Source: DATDOR01 sp035512695
Lineage (GTDB): Bacteria; Chloroflexota; Anaerolineae; Anaerolineales; JABWBV01
NCBI GenBank assembly: GCA_035512695.1
Contig: DATKDL010000238.1
Span: 1 to 45,978 of the forward strand
Reading direction: 5' to 3'
DNA length: 45,978 nucleotides
Each line of letters opens with the position of its first letter. Position 1 is the stretch's first letter. Below are positions 15,879-25,129 of the stretch, piece after piece. The position numbers and the translations under genes are program-made. The notes beneath the pieces were generated by a model. It was not told the origin of the DNA. It searched no databases and saw only the letters and a program-made list of their open reading frames with translations.

Positions 15879-17138
15879 TTATTCGGGCCCAATCACCGTC
15901 CTCGGCGCCAGGATCGTGTTCTTCGCCACCACGACGATCCCATCCCGCACCGCCCAGTCTCCCCCGTCCAGGTCGGTCCCCAGCGGGAAAGCCTTGATCA
16001 CCACCCCGGGACCCAGGCGGGCGTTCTTGTCGATGATGGCCCCATCGATGCGGCAGCCCTCCCCGATCCCGAGCGGGACCTCGGGCTGCGGGGCGTTGCG
16101 CTGGACGGCGTAATAATCGGCGCCCATGATGATCGATTGGTTGATCTTGACCCCGTCGGCGATCACGCTGCGCAACCCGATGACCGAGTCGCGGATGATC
16201 GCCTGCCCGATTCGGCAGCCGTCCGCCAGCAGGACGTTCTCCATCGTGGCCCCGTCGATCGTCGAGCCGGGCAGGAAGCGGGCCCGGGTGAAGATCGGAC
16301 CGCTGGGGTCCTGGAAGACGAACGGCGAATCCGGGGTCGCCAGCCGCAGGTTGGTCTCGTAAAAAGACCGGATGGTCCCGATATCCTCCCAGTAGCCGTC
16401 GAAATCAAAACCGACCACCCGGTGCGACCCGATCGCATTTGGGATCACGTCCCCGCCGAAATCGTCATCCGTGCGGCTTTCCAGCAGGTCGCAGAGCACG
16501 TCGGTCTTGAACATATAAATCCCCATCGAGCCGAGATACGGCTGGGCCGGGTCGTCCCGGCTGACGAACTCGGCCAGCAGGTTCGGGTCTTTCGGCTTCT
16601 CGATGAAATTGGTGATTCGCCCGTCCTCCGCCACCTTGAGCAGCCCGAAACGGTAAGCCTCCCCGGCCGGGACGGGCTGGACGGCGACGGTGACGTCAGC
16701 GTCGCGCTCCCAGTGGTACTCGGCCATCTGCTCGTAATCCATCCGGTAGAGGTGGTCGCCCGCCAGGATCAGGACGTGCTCGGCCCGCGTCGAGCGGATC
16801 TCGAGCAGCTGCTTCCGGACCGCGTCCGCCGTACCCTGGTACCAGTCCATCGTCGTCGGGGTCTGCTCGGCGGCCCAGATCTGGACCCAACCGCCGTGGA
16901 AGGGGTCGAAGTTGTAGGTCCGGGTGATATGGCGGTGAAGCGAGACGGAGTTGTACTGGGTCAGGATGGCGATGCGCGAGATGCCGGAGTTGATACAGTT
17001 GCTGATCGGGACGTCGATCAGCCGGTACTTCCCGGCGAACGGGACGGCCGGCTTGGACCGGTCCCGCGTCAGCGGATAGAGCCGCTTCCCGGCGCCGCCG
17101 CCGAGGATGATACCGAGGACGTTGATGATAGAGGGCAT
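15879..17138 (-). CDS. glgC: Glucose-1-phosphate adenylyltransferase
   Basis: 419 residues, full length. The nucleotidyltransferase start LGIILGGGAGKRLYPLTRDRSKPAVPFAGKYRLIDVPISNCINSG, the loop LTQYNSVSLHRHI, and DHLYRMDY are all GlgC signatures. WYQGTADAVRK and YWEDIGTI complete the active site, and the C-terminal hexapeptide beta-helix (DGVKINQSIIMGADYY) is present. It makes ADP-glucose from glucose-1-phosphate and ATP for glycogen synthesis. GGAGA precedes the ATG. No other glycogen gene is near. It is preceded in the same direction by the AAA-R3H gene, with a palindrome between. Confidence 0.97.
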   Translation of the reverse strand: MPSIINVLGIILGGGAGKRLYPLTRDRSKPAVPFAGKYRLIDVPISNCINSGISRIAILTQYNSVSLHRHITRTYNFDPFHGGWVQIWAAEQTPTTMDWYQGTADAVRKQLLEIRSTRAEHVLILAGDHLYRMDYEQMAEYHWERDADVTVAVQPVPAGEAYRFGLLKVAEDGRITNFIEKPKDPNLLAEFVSRDDPAQPYLGSMGIYMFKTDVLCDLLESRTDDDFGGDVIPNAIGSHRVVGFDFDGYWEDIGTIRSFYETNLRLATPDSPFVFQDPSGPIFTRARFLPGSTIDGATMENVLLADGCRIGQAIIRDSVIGLRSVIADGVKINQSIIMGADYYAVQRNAPQPEVPLGIGEGCRIDGAIIDKNARLGPGVVIKAFPLGTDLDGGDWAVRDGIVVVAKNTILAPRTVIGPE

Positions 17139-17152
17139 GTTTTCTCCATTCT

Positions 17153-17207
17153 CGAAAAAAAGAAGCGCCTTGCGGGGCTCTGCCCCGCAAGGCGCTTCTT
17201 TTTTTCG
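17153..17207. terminator. Long perfect inverted repeat (family member 9), terminator-like
   Basis: 26-base perfect arms 17153-17178 and 17182-17207, loop TCT, core GCGGGGC/GCCCCGC, A7 and T7 runs outside. It abuts the stop of the AAA-R3H gene and lies 14 bases before the glgC ATG on the minus strand. Confidence 0.9.
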
Positions 17208-18833
<1,626 letters not shown>

Positions 18834-18869
18834 GTATCGTTTTGCGTTGCCGCTTCGTTCGGAAAAGCG

Positions 18870-18920
18870 CCGGAAAACGGGGCTGCACGGGGTTCTGCCC
18901 CGTGCAGCCCCGTTTTCCGG
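18870..18920. repeat. Long perfect inverted repeat (family member 10)
   Basis: 23-base perfect arms 18870-18892 and 18898-18920, loop TTCTG, core GCACGGGG/CCCCGTGC, outer A4/T4. The end is 1 base from the stop of the GNAT-like gene and 37 bases before the AAA-R3H ATG. Confidence 0.9.
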
Positions 18921-18921
18921 A

Positions 18922-19854
18922 CTATTTTTTCCCGAACGAAGTGGTTGTCGTCGTGATCTCCATCCCGGCGTTGTTCAATCTGGCCGGAACCGCATCTCTG
19001 AGCGGTACGACCAGGCGTTTGACCATCACGGCCTGGCGCGGGCCGGATTCGAAACCCAGCTCATCCAGGAACGGGGCCAGCCAGGCCTGGTGTGACCGCA
19101 CGCACAGATAAATCGGGCGGGAGCGTGCATTCGGGATGGCCTCATACAGCGAGGCCAACAGATCCCTGGCGTGGTCCGTGCCTGTGTGGACGAACGGTTG
19201 GGCCAAGATCCCGGTCGGTCCGTAGGCGAGGTGGACGTAGGCGACCACCTCGCCGTCCTCGGAATAGGCCACGCCGTTCATGTTCTCCCAGGGCGGCGGC
19301 TCGGTCTGCTGGACAAGGGCCGGGACCAGGGAATGGTAGAGATAGTGTACACCTTGCTCGTCCTCCTCGCCCACCTGGCGCCAGAGGGAGGATGCATCCG
19401 GCGCATCCGGCTCGACGACTCCGAGCGACCAGAACCGCTGGCGGGTGTAGATCGCAAAGCCGCTCCGCTGGAGCGTCTCATAGACCGGGGATACCTCAGG
19501 GACCTCGGCCAGCAGGTTGTGTGCGCCGCGCTCCCCGGCGACCTTCGCCAGGTGATCCAGCAGCCGGGACATCCCGGCGGTTTCGATCGCGCGCTCCGGG
19601 GTGATAAAGGTCAGCTTCGCCTTGACCGAACCGGCGCCGTGGCTGAGCTGCCCGACGATCGGTTCGCCGCCGTTTCCATCGTCCCTCGCAACGTAGGTGA
19701 AGATCCCGGTCGCCGGGGCGAGCGAGGCCAGAAGCGCACCGGCAGGCACGAGTGCCATCCAACGCGTCAGGGCGAGCGAGGGGTCCAGCCAGATGCCTTC
19801 GTTGCGGTTGCGGTGCAGGATCGGGAAGTCGCGCCAGTCGAAGGAGCGGATCAT
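18922..19854 (-). CDS. GNAT-like acetyltransferase protein
   Basis: 310 residues. The N-terminal half has the GNAT order: FTYVARDDG, then VGQLSH, KAKLTFITPERAIETAGMSRLLDHLAKVAGERGAHNLLAEVPE and YETLQRSGFAIYTRQRFWSL, which fits the acetyl-CoA-binding and last-strand regions. The C-terminal half repeats a shorter pattern (GEVVAYVHLAYG, ... FLDELGFESGPRQAVMVKRL), so it may hold two GNAT domains. Substrate unknown. It overlaps pdxT by 4 bases (ATGA), so it is translated with the vitamin B6 pair; whether it acts in that pathway is open. Confidence 0.75.
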   Translation of the reverse strand: MIRSFDWRDFPILHRNRNEGIWLDPSLALTRWMALVPAGALLASLAPATGIFTYVARDDGNGGEPIVGQLSHGAGSVKAKLTFITPERAIETAGMSRLLDHLAKVAGERGAHNLLAEVPEVSPVYETLQRSGFAIYTRQRFWSLGVVEPDAPDASSLWRQVGEEDEQGVHYLYHSLVPALVQQTEPPPWENMNGVAYSEDGEVVAYVHLAYGPTGILAQPFVHTGTDHARDLLASLYEAIPNARSRPIYLCVRSHQAWLAPFLDELGFESGPRQAVMVKRLVVPLRDAVPARLNNAGMEITTTTTSFGKK

Positions 19855-20429
19855 GCGATCATGGACAGGAACAGACGGTGGAACCGGTCATCGCGCGTCA
19901 GTTCGGGGTGGAAGGATGTGGCCAGCAGCTTTCGCTGCCGGGCGGCGACGATGCGGCCGTCCTCGAGACTGGCCAGGATCTCGGCGTCCTCGCCGACGGA
20001 TGCGATCAGCGGTGCCCGGATGAAGATGGCATGGAAGGGTTCGTGTCCGTTTCCCAGTTCCGAGAGCGCCGGCACGGGCAGGTCGACCTCGAAGCTGGCG
20101 ACCTGGCGACCGAAGGCATTGCGTTCGACGGTGATGTCCATCACCCCAAGAAGCGGCTGTTCCCGCATTGCGTCGCGGGAGAGCAGGATCGCTCCGGCGC
20201 AGGTGCCCCAGACCGGTTTCTCGCCGGCGAAGGCCTGCAGCGGCTCGAATAGTCCGAAATCGACCGCGAGCTTTCCGATCGTGGTCGATTCACCGCCGGG
20301 GATGATGAGCCCATCGAGCGCTTCGAGCTCGTCGGGCTTGCGGATCTCGACGGCCTCGACCCCGAGCCGCTCCAGGGCGGCGACGTGCTCGGCGAAGGCG
20401 CCCTGGAGCGCCAGCACCCCGACTTTCAT
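19851..20429 (-). CDS. pdxT: Pyridoxal 5'-phosphate synthase glutaminase subunit
   Basis: 192 residues, normal size. The class-I glutaminase triad is Cys77 (VWGTCAGA), His174 and Glu176 (SFHPELT). LIIPGGESTTIGKL is the PdxT signature. It hydrolyses glutamine and passes ammonia to PdxS. It lies 4 bases downstream of pdxS. Confidence 0.97.
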   Translation of the reverse strand: MKVGVLALQGAFAEHVAALERLGVEAVEIRKPDELEALDGLIIPGGESTTIGKLAVDFGLFEPLQAFAGEKPVWGTCAGAILLSRDAMREQPLLGVMDITVERNAFGRQVASFEVDLPVPALSELGNGHEPFHAIFIRAPLIASVGEDAEILASLEDGRIVAARQRKLLATSFHPELTRDDRFHRLFLSMIA

Positions 20430-20433
20430 CCGG

Positions 20434-21330
20434 CTACCAGCCTCGCTGGGCGAGCAGCTCCGGCTCGGGGATATCGGAGACCTGCCGCCCGACCATCGGC
20501 TCGCCCAGGTTTTTGCTGACCTCGGCCAGGATCTCCGGGTCGTTGTAGTGGGTGACGGCCTTGACGATGGCGGCGCCGCGGCGGGCCGGGTCGCCCGATT
20601 TGAAGATTCCGGATCCGACGAAGACGCCGTCGACCCCGATCTGCATCATCAGGGCTGCATCGGCAGGCGTGGCGATCCCGCCGGCGGCGAAGTTGACCAC
20701 GGGCAGACGGCCGAGCCGCCGGGTTTCGACGACCAGGTCGTAAGGCGCCCCGATCTCTTTGGCGTAGGTCATCAGCTCTTCCTCGGGCATGTTCTGGAGA
20801 CGGCCGATCGCACCGAGCACGGCGCGGGCGTGCCGGACGGCTTCGACCACGTCCCCGGTACCGGCTTCGCCCTTGGTACGGATCATGGCGGCGCCTTCGC
20901 CCATCCGGCGCAGGGCCTCGCCGAGGTTGCGGCAGCCGCAGACAAAGGGGATCCGGAAGGCGTGCTTGTTGATATGGTGGGCTTCGTCGGCCGGGGTCAG
21001 GACCTCGGATTCGTCGACGTAGTCGACGCCGAGGGCTTCGAGGATCTGGGCTTCGACGAAGTGGCCGATGCGGGCCTTGGCCATGACCGGGATGGAGACA
21101 GCGGCCATGATCTCTTCGATCAGCGCGGGGTCGCTCATTCGGGCGACGCCGCCGTCGGCGCGGATATCGGCGGGGACGCGTTCGAGCGCCATGACCGCGA
21201 CGGCGCCGGCGTCCTCGGCGATGCGGGCATGCTCAGCGGTGACGACGTCCATGATGACGCCGCCTTTGAGCATCTGCGCCAGACCCTTCTTGACGGCAAA
21301 GGTGGCGACTTCCTTTTCCATCTTATCCAT
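20434..21330 (-). CDS. pdxS: Pyridoxal 5'-phosphate synthase subunit
   Basis: 298 residues. The (beta-alpha)8 synthase has the catalytic lysines Lys85 (PVMAKARIGH) and Lys153 (IRTKGEAGTG), and Asp28 (GGVIMDVV). It builds PLP from ribose-5-phosphate, glyceraldehyde-3-phosphate and ammonia, in a 12+12 complex with PdxT. AGGAGG precedes the ATG. It is first in the pdxS-pdxT-GNAT operon. Confidence 0.98.
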   Translation of the reverse strand: MDKMEKEVATFAVKKGLAQMLKGGVIMDVVTAEHARIAEDAGAVAVMALERVPADIRADGGVARMSDPALIEEIMAAVSIPVMAKARIGHFVEAQILEALGVDYVDESEVLTPADEAHHINKHAFRIPFVCGCRNLGEALRRMGEGAAMIRTKGEAGTGDVVEAVRHARAVLGAIGRLQNMPEEELMTYAKEIGAPYDLVVETRRLGRLPVVNFAAGGIATPADAALMMQIGVDGVFVGSGIFKSGDPARRGAAIVKAVTHYNDPEILAEVSKNLGEPMVGRQVSDIPEPELLAQRGW

Positions 21331-21435
21331 GGTGTACCTCCTGGGCGGGCGGTTGGACTGCCCGGCCCGTTGGATTGCGCGTGATTTGCGACAGGGGGGA
21401 GAAATCCCCCAAACCGGCGCAGCACCAGCAGTTCG

Positions 21436-21605
21436 ATTCTACCATGGGGCGGATTTGTTTCCATTAAACCGGGATAAAGACGGGAAGGGATGTGAAGCCC
21501 AGGGATCGGGCGTGCGGCCCGGCAATCGCGTGGAAGACTCGGTCCCCACTCAAATACAATGCAAAGTATCTTGCATATATACATATATACGCAATAATAT
21601 TTTCA
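21436..21605. promoter_or_regulatory. AT-rich intergenic promoter region upstream of pdxS and the parS/YhfC gene
   Basis: 21551-21605 is almost free of G/C and contains alternating AT runs. On the plus strand TTGCAT (21571-21576), 18 bases, TAATAT (21595-21600) fits a promoter. On the minus strand TTGCGT followed by GATACT at 18 bases would read toward pdxS; a TAGAAT at 21441-21436 is another minus-strand -10 candidate, with no good -35. None is proven. Confidence 0.4.
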
Positions 21606-21625
21606 TAAACCGAGTCGTTTACAAG

Positions 21626-21641
21626 GGTTTCACGTGAAACA
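21626..21641. promoter_or_regulatory. parS-like site 1
   Basis: GGTTTCACGTGAAACA differs from the ParB (Spo0J) site TGTTTCACGTGAAACA at one base; the inner 14 bases form a perfect palindrome. It lies in the non-coding region downstream of the AT-rich stretch. Such sites cluster near the chromosomal origin. Confidence 0.85.
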
Positions 21642-21890
21642 TGCGGTAGGCAGCCCCGAGCCCCGCCGTTTTGGTCAAACCGGCCCATAGAAGGGGCGCC
21701 GCTTGTGGGCGCCCGGTATTCGGTGTGCGCGTCGCGCGCCGGCCCCCGACGGGTCCACACCTCCGCGCGGATCCTGACCGGACTGCGGTGTGGGTCAAAC
21801 CGGACGTGGGTTGGCCGCACCCGGCGCCCACAAGGGACGCGTCTGCAGTGGGCGGTGTGTGGCATCGCCGATCGGTTACACTATTTCTCC
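21642..21890. other. 249-base region between parS site 1 and the YhfC-like gene
   Basis: No credible gene. It holds a 12-base inverted repeat (CTTGTGGGCGCC at 21702-21713 and its complement at 21823-21834) and an 11-base direct repeat GGTCAAACCGG at 21673-21683 and 21793-21803. Open frames here are GC-rich shadows. It could be a structured leader or a separate small RNA. Confidence 0.4.
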
Positions 21891-22829
21891 GTGGCCGTCT
21901 TCGTCCGACTCCTCAATCCCCTCCTCATGATCCTGCTCGGCCTGGGCGCCGGGGTGGCCGTGGCGCGGCTTCTTCGCGATCCCTGGCGGCTGTATGGGAT
22001 CGGCGCCTGGACGTTCATCCTGTCCCAGGTCCTCCATATCCCATTCAACGCCTGGGTGCTCCAGCCGTTGCTGGAGGACCTCGTCCCGCGCGGTCCGGTC
22101 CTGGGGACGGGGCTGCTGATTTATGCGCTTGCGTTAGGGTTGTCGGCCGGCGTCTTCGAGGAACCGGCCCGCTGGCTGGCTTTTCGCATGGCGCTTCGCA
22201 GCCGCCGCTGGCACGACGCGCTGGCCCTGGGGGCCGGGCACGGCGGGATCGAGGCCGTGTTGGTGGGAGTCCTGGCGCTTTACACCGTGATCCAGCTCCT
22301 GGCGGTCCAGGGCCCGGGGGCCGCCGAGCAATTGAGCCCGGCGCAGCTGGAGGCGCTCGGCGGGGCCGAAAGCCAGATCGCCGCGTTCTGGGCCGCGCCG
22401 TGGTATGGCGTCCTGCTTGGGGCGCTCGAAAGGCTGTTTGCGATCTGCTTTCATCTCTCCGCCTCGGTCCTGGTGCTGCAGGCCTTCCGGCGCGGGAACC
22501 TGTTGTGGGTCGCCCTGGCCGTGCTGTGGCACGCCGTCTTTAACGCCGCAGCGGTATACACTGCGGCGGCCTGGGGTCCTTATTGGGCCGAGGCGGTTCT
22601 GGGAGCAGGCGCGCTGATTGCGTTGGGGATCGTTTACGCGCTGCGCGAGCCGCCGGCGGACGCATCGCCGCCCGCCGCGCCGGCGCAGCCCCTGGCGTTC
22701 GATCGGCGCGGCCCATCGGCAGAGGAGATCGAGGGCAGCCGGTATGGCGAGGTTTCACGTGAAACATTGTTCATCAATGGATCGGTCTCCTTCTCGGGTA
22801 AATCCTTGATATCCAAAGCGCACCCATGA
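21891..22829 (+). CDS. YhfC-type intramembrane metalloprotease-like protein
   Basis: 312 residues from the GTG at 21891. I rejected the longer frame to 21705 because its first 62 residues are Arg/Cys-rich and unlike a protein. Eight or so membrane segments. The PrsW/YhfC-like motifs are FEEPARW, GAGHGGIEA and LWHAVFNA, with Glu and His at expected positions. The C-terminal tail is hydrophilic and encodes EVSRETL across parS site 2. The stop overlaps the next ATG (ATGA at 22826-22829), which supports this gene end. Likely a membrane protease with unknown substrate. Confidence 0.7.
   Translation: MAVFVRLLNPLLMILLGLGAGVAVARLLRDPWRLYGIGAWTFILSQVLHIPFNAWVLQPLLEDLVPRGPVLGTGLLIYALALGLSAGVFEEPARWLAFRMALRSRRWHDALALGAGHGGIEAVLVGVLALYTVIQLLAVQGPGAAEQLSPAQLEALGGAESQIAAFWAAPWYGVLLGALERLFAICFHLSASVLVLQAFRRGNLLWVALAVLWHAVFNAAAVYTAAAWGPYWAEAVLGAGALIALGIVYALREPPADASPPAAPAQPLAFDRRGPSAEEIEGSRYGEVSRETLFINGSVSFSGKSLISKAHP
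22751..22766. promoter_or_regulatory. parS-like site 2, inside a coding region
   Basis: GGTTTCACGTGAAACA, identical to site 1 over 16 bases and also followed by AT. It lies in the C-terminal codons of the YhfC-like gene (EVSRETL). The distance to site 1 is 1125 bases. Confidence 0.85.
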
Positions 22830-22897
22830 CCGATCGATTCGCCTTCCGTGCCGTGCTGGTGATGTTCTTTTTGCCGAGTCTCGAGTAGAGCCTTCTG
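22826..22897 (+). other. First 24 codons of the GT-C-like gene, interrupted by an amber codon
   Basis: An ATG at 22826 overlaps the previous stop by 4 bases and starts a hydrophobic segment FAFRAVLVMFFLPSL. Codon 21 is TAG (22886-22888). Then the same frame runs without interruption into SLLMPIWEAPDEPAHY, the typical first-loop motif of this family. The first membrane helix is therefore cut off from the rest unless the TAG is read through. Confidence 0.7.
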
Positions 22898-24265
22898 ATG
22901 CCGATCTGGGAAGCTCCGGATGAGCCGGCGCATTACCATTACATCCTCCACATCCTGGAGAACCGGTCGCTCCCGGAGTATGAGGACACACCCGAGGCCG
23001 GTCAGCCACCCCTGTATTATCTGATGGCGAGTCTCCCGTTGGGCATCCTGCAGCAAATCGATCGCGAAGCGGTCGAACTGTACCAACCGCCCTCGCTCCG
23101 CGATGAGGCCCTGGCGACCGGTTCGCTGCGCCTGTGGGATTGGAATAGGGATACGTACCGCTTCCTGGCCGGACCGCTTTTGCTGCGTTGGTTAAATATT
23201 GCCGTCGGATTAGCCGCCGTCGTCTTCATTTATCGCGGCGCACTCATTTTTACATTCGGCAACACCTCCCTGGCCCTGGCCGCGGCGGCCTTGATCGGGC
23301 TGACGCCTCAGTTTCTCCACATCGCCGCTTCGGTCAGCAACGATCCGCTCGCCTATTTAACCGGCGCCGTCCTGTTCTGGCTGCTTGGGCTGATCGTGAC
23401 GCGTGCGTTTTCACCGGGCCGGCTGATCGTGATCGGTCTGCTCGCGATCACCGTGCCGTTCCTGGTGAAATTTACGGCTGTGCCGGCTGGGATCGCGGTT
23501 GCGATCGCAGCGCTGGTGAAGCTGAGGTCGCATTTGACCACGCGACCCCGGGTCCTGGCGGTGCTTGCCGGCGGTTTCGGGCTTGCGGCCATCGGGGCCT
23601 GGGTGCTGCTTGGGACCAGCCTGGGAGACCGGCTGTATTTCGAGCTGGCTTACAGGCTGGGGACCTTTCGATCAGATCCCTTCGCAGGCCCGGTCTTGTA
23701 CCAGCTGGGTATTTTTGCCTGGTCGTTTTGGGGGCTGATCGGCTTGGTCCGGGTGGGTTTGCCCTCGGAGCTGATCATCGTGCTGAGCGGCCTGTCGTTG
23801 ATCGGCCTTTTGCTCGCGTTTCAGCAGAGCTTTCTGGCCAGGGATCGGCGCCTGGTCATCGCCTTTGGGGCAGTCCTGTTAACCGCGGGCCTGGTGATCG
23901 CAGTGGGTCTCGGGTACTCGCTCGTTGGAAGCGTCCTGGTCGCGGCAGGGGTCCTGGTTTTGCGTCGGGATGAAACCGGACCGGCCGGCGATCAGGCGCG
24001 TATCTGGCCATTCTTATGGCTGTTCGTGTTGATTGGCGTGGCGGCATTTGTGCGCAACTTCCTCACGACGCCGCAATTTCAGGGGCGGTTCGTATTCCCT
24101 TCGGCCGGAGCGATCACGACCTTGATCGTAATCGGCTGGGATGCGATGCTGGGCCGGCGTTCAGATGTGATCCTTGTCCTGGTAACCGCGGGGATGATGC
24201 TGATGAACCTGTGGATGTGGTTTGCGCAGGTGATCCCCGTGTTCTACCAGCCATTCCTCGATTAA
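22898..24265 (+). CDS. GT-C-like polytopic membrane protein (glycosyltransferase-like)
   Basis: 455 residues if read from the in-frame ATG at 22898; about 479 with the upstream segment. MPIWEAPDEPAHYHYILHILENRSLP gives the acidic DE pair in the first outer loop of lipid-phosphate-sugar-dependent glycosyltransferase-like proteins. About ten membrane segments follow (LLRWLNIAVGLAAVVFI to LVTAGMMLMNLWMWF). The intact reading frame downstream of the amber codon shows that it is recent, a sequencing error, or tolerated. It starts a cluster for a surface glycan with sulfotransferases and an ABC exporter. Confidence 0.75.
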   Translation: MPIWEAPDEPAHYHYILHILENRSLPEYEDTPEAGQPPLYYLMASLPLGILQQIDREAVELYQPPSLRDEALATGSLRLWDWNRDTYRFLAGPLLLRWLNIAVGLAAVVFIYRGALIFTFGNTSLALAAAALIGLTPQFLHIAASVSNDPLAYLTGAVLFWLLGLIVTRAFSPGRLIVIGLLAITVPFLVKFTAVPAGIAVAIAALVKLRSHLTTRPRVLAVLAGGFGLAAIGAWVLLGTSLGDRLYFELAYRLGTFRSDPFAGPVLYQLGIFAWSFWGLIGLVRVGLPSELIIVLSGLSLIGLLLAFQQSFLARDRRLVIAFGAVLLTAGLVIAVGLGYSLVGSVLVAAGVLVLRRDETGPAGDQARIWPFLWLFVLIGVAAFVRNFLTTPQFQGRFVFPSAGAITTLIVIGWDAMLGRRSDVILVLVTAGMMLMNLWMWFAQVIPVFYQPFLD

Positions 24266-24289
24266 TCAGTTAAACTTTGGTCCGTCCTC

Positions 24290-25129
24290 ATGTCTGACCG
24301 CAAGATCCCCTATGCATATGTCACCGGGTTGTCGCACAGCGGCTCGACCTTGCTGGCATTTCTACTGAACGCGCACCCGGAACTCGTTTCGATCGGCGAG
24401 GCCGCGCGGGTTGGGGAGATTCTCCCGCATCGCTGGTCCACCCGGCAAGACCGCTGTTCGTGCGGGAAAGCCTTCTACTACTGCGAATTCTGGAACCGGG
24501 TGCTCGCCGGGTTGGCCGCACGGGGATTTGGACTTCGGGAGGGCGATCCCTTCGATGCGCCCGACTCGCGGCGCGCCTACGGCCTGCGGAAATGGCAGGC
24601 CTTTACCGAGGCGGTTCTGGATGTGAGCGGAGCCGGGGTCTTTGTGGATACTTCCAAGGTGCCGGGGTACGTGGCCCCACTGCGTGCGAATCCGTTCCTG
24701 GATCTGAAAGTCATCAGCCTGGTCCGGGATGGGCGCGGGGTGGTCGGGTCCTGGCTGAAGCGGCTTCCGGATGCGCGCCCGGAGGTCGTCATCGAGACCT
24801 GGATCAGCCAGGAGAACGAACGGTCTGCGGCGCTGAGATCGGTCGATCCAGAGCGGCTCCTGGTGGTGCGATATGAAGATCTGTGCAGGGAACCGGACCG
24901 GACGCTTGTGAATATTTTCACACATCTACTGGTCGAACCAGCGGTCGATATAACCGCAGGGTATAAGTCGGGGGTCGAACACCATGTGATCGGCAACCAG
25001 ATGCGCCTGACGAACGACGAAGCGATCGTGCTGGACGAAAAGTGGCGGCGGGATCTGGACCAGCGGATCCTCGACCGCTTCAACCTCATGGGCGGCGATC
25101 TCAACGCCCGCAACGGGTATGCAGGCTGA
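24290..25129 (+). CDS. Sulfotransferase-family protein, copy 1
   Basis: 279 residues. The 5'-phosphosulfate loop is YVTGLSHSGSTLLAFLLNAHPEL near the N-terminus, and VISLVRDGRGVVGSWL with a later Arg/Glu-rich helix gives the 3'-phosphate-binding pattern. RCSCGKAFYYCEFWNR holds Cys residues that are shared with copy 2. It should transfer sulfate from PAPS to a sugar or a lipid. It overlaps copy 2 by 11 bases. No secretion signal; it would act in the cytoplasm before export. Confidence 0.88.
   Translation: MSDRKIPYAYVTGLSHSGSTLLAFLLNAHPELVSIGEAARVGEILPHRWSTRQDRCSCGKAFYYCEFWNRVLAGLAARGFGLREGDPFDAPDSRRAYGLRKWQAFTEAVLDVSGAGVFVDTSKVPGYVAPLRANPFLDLKVISLVRDGRGVVGSWLKRLPDARPEVVIETWISQENERSAALRSVDPERLLVVRYEDLCREPDRTLVNIFTHLLVEPAVDITAGYKSGVEHHVIGNQMRLTNDEAIVLDEKWRRDLDQRILDRFNLMGGDLNARNGYAG

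Noticed and set aside
21464..21865. Minus-strand frame starting or ending near parS (MFHV-type reading)
   Set aside because: rsmG genes can start at parS, but the frame here shows no methyltransferase motif and is low in complexity.
21705..21890. N-terminal extension of the YhfC-like protein
   Set aside because: The 62 residues are Arg/Cys/Trp-rich, unlike the membrane protein that follows, and cover the repeat structures.
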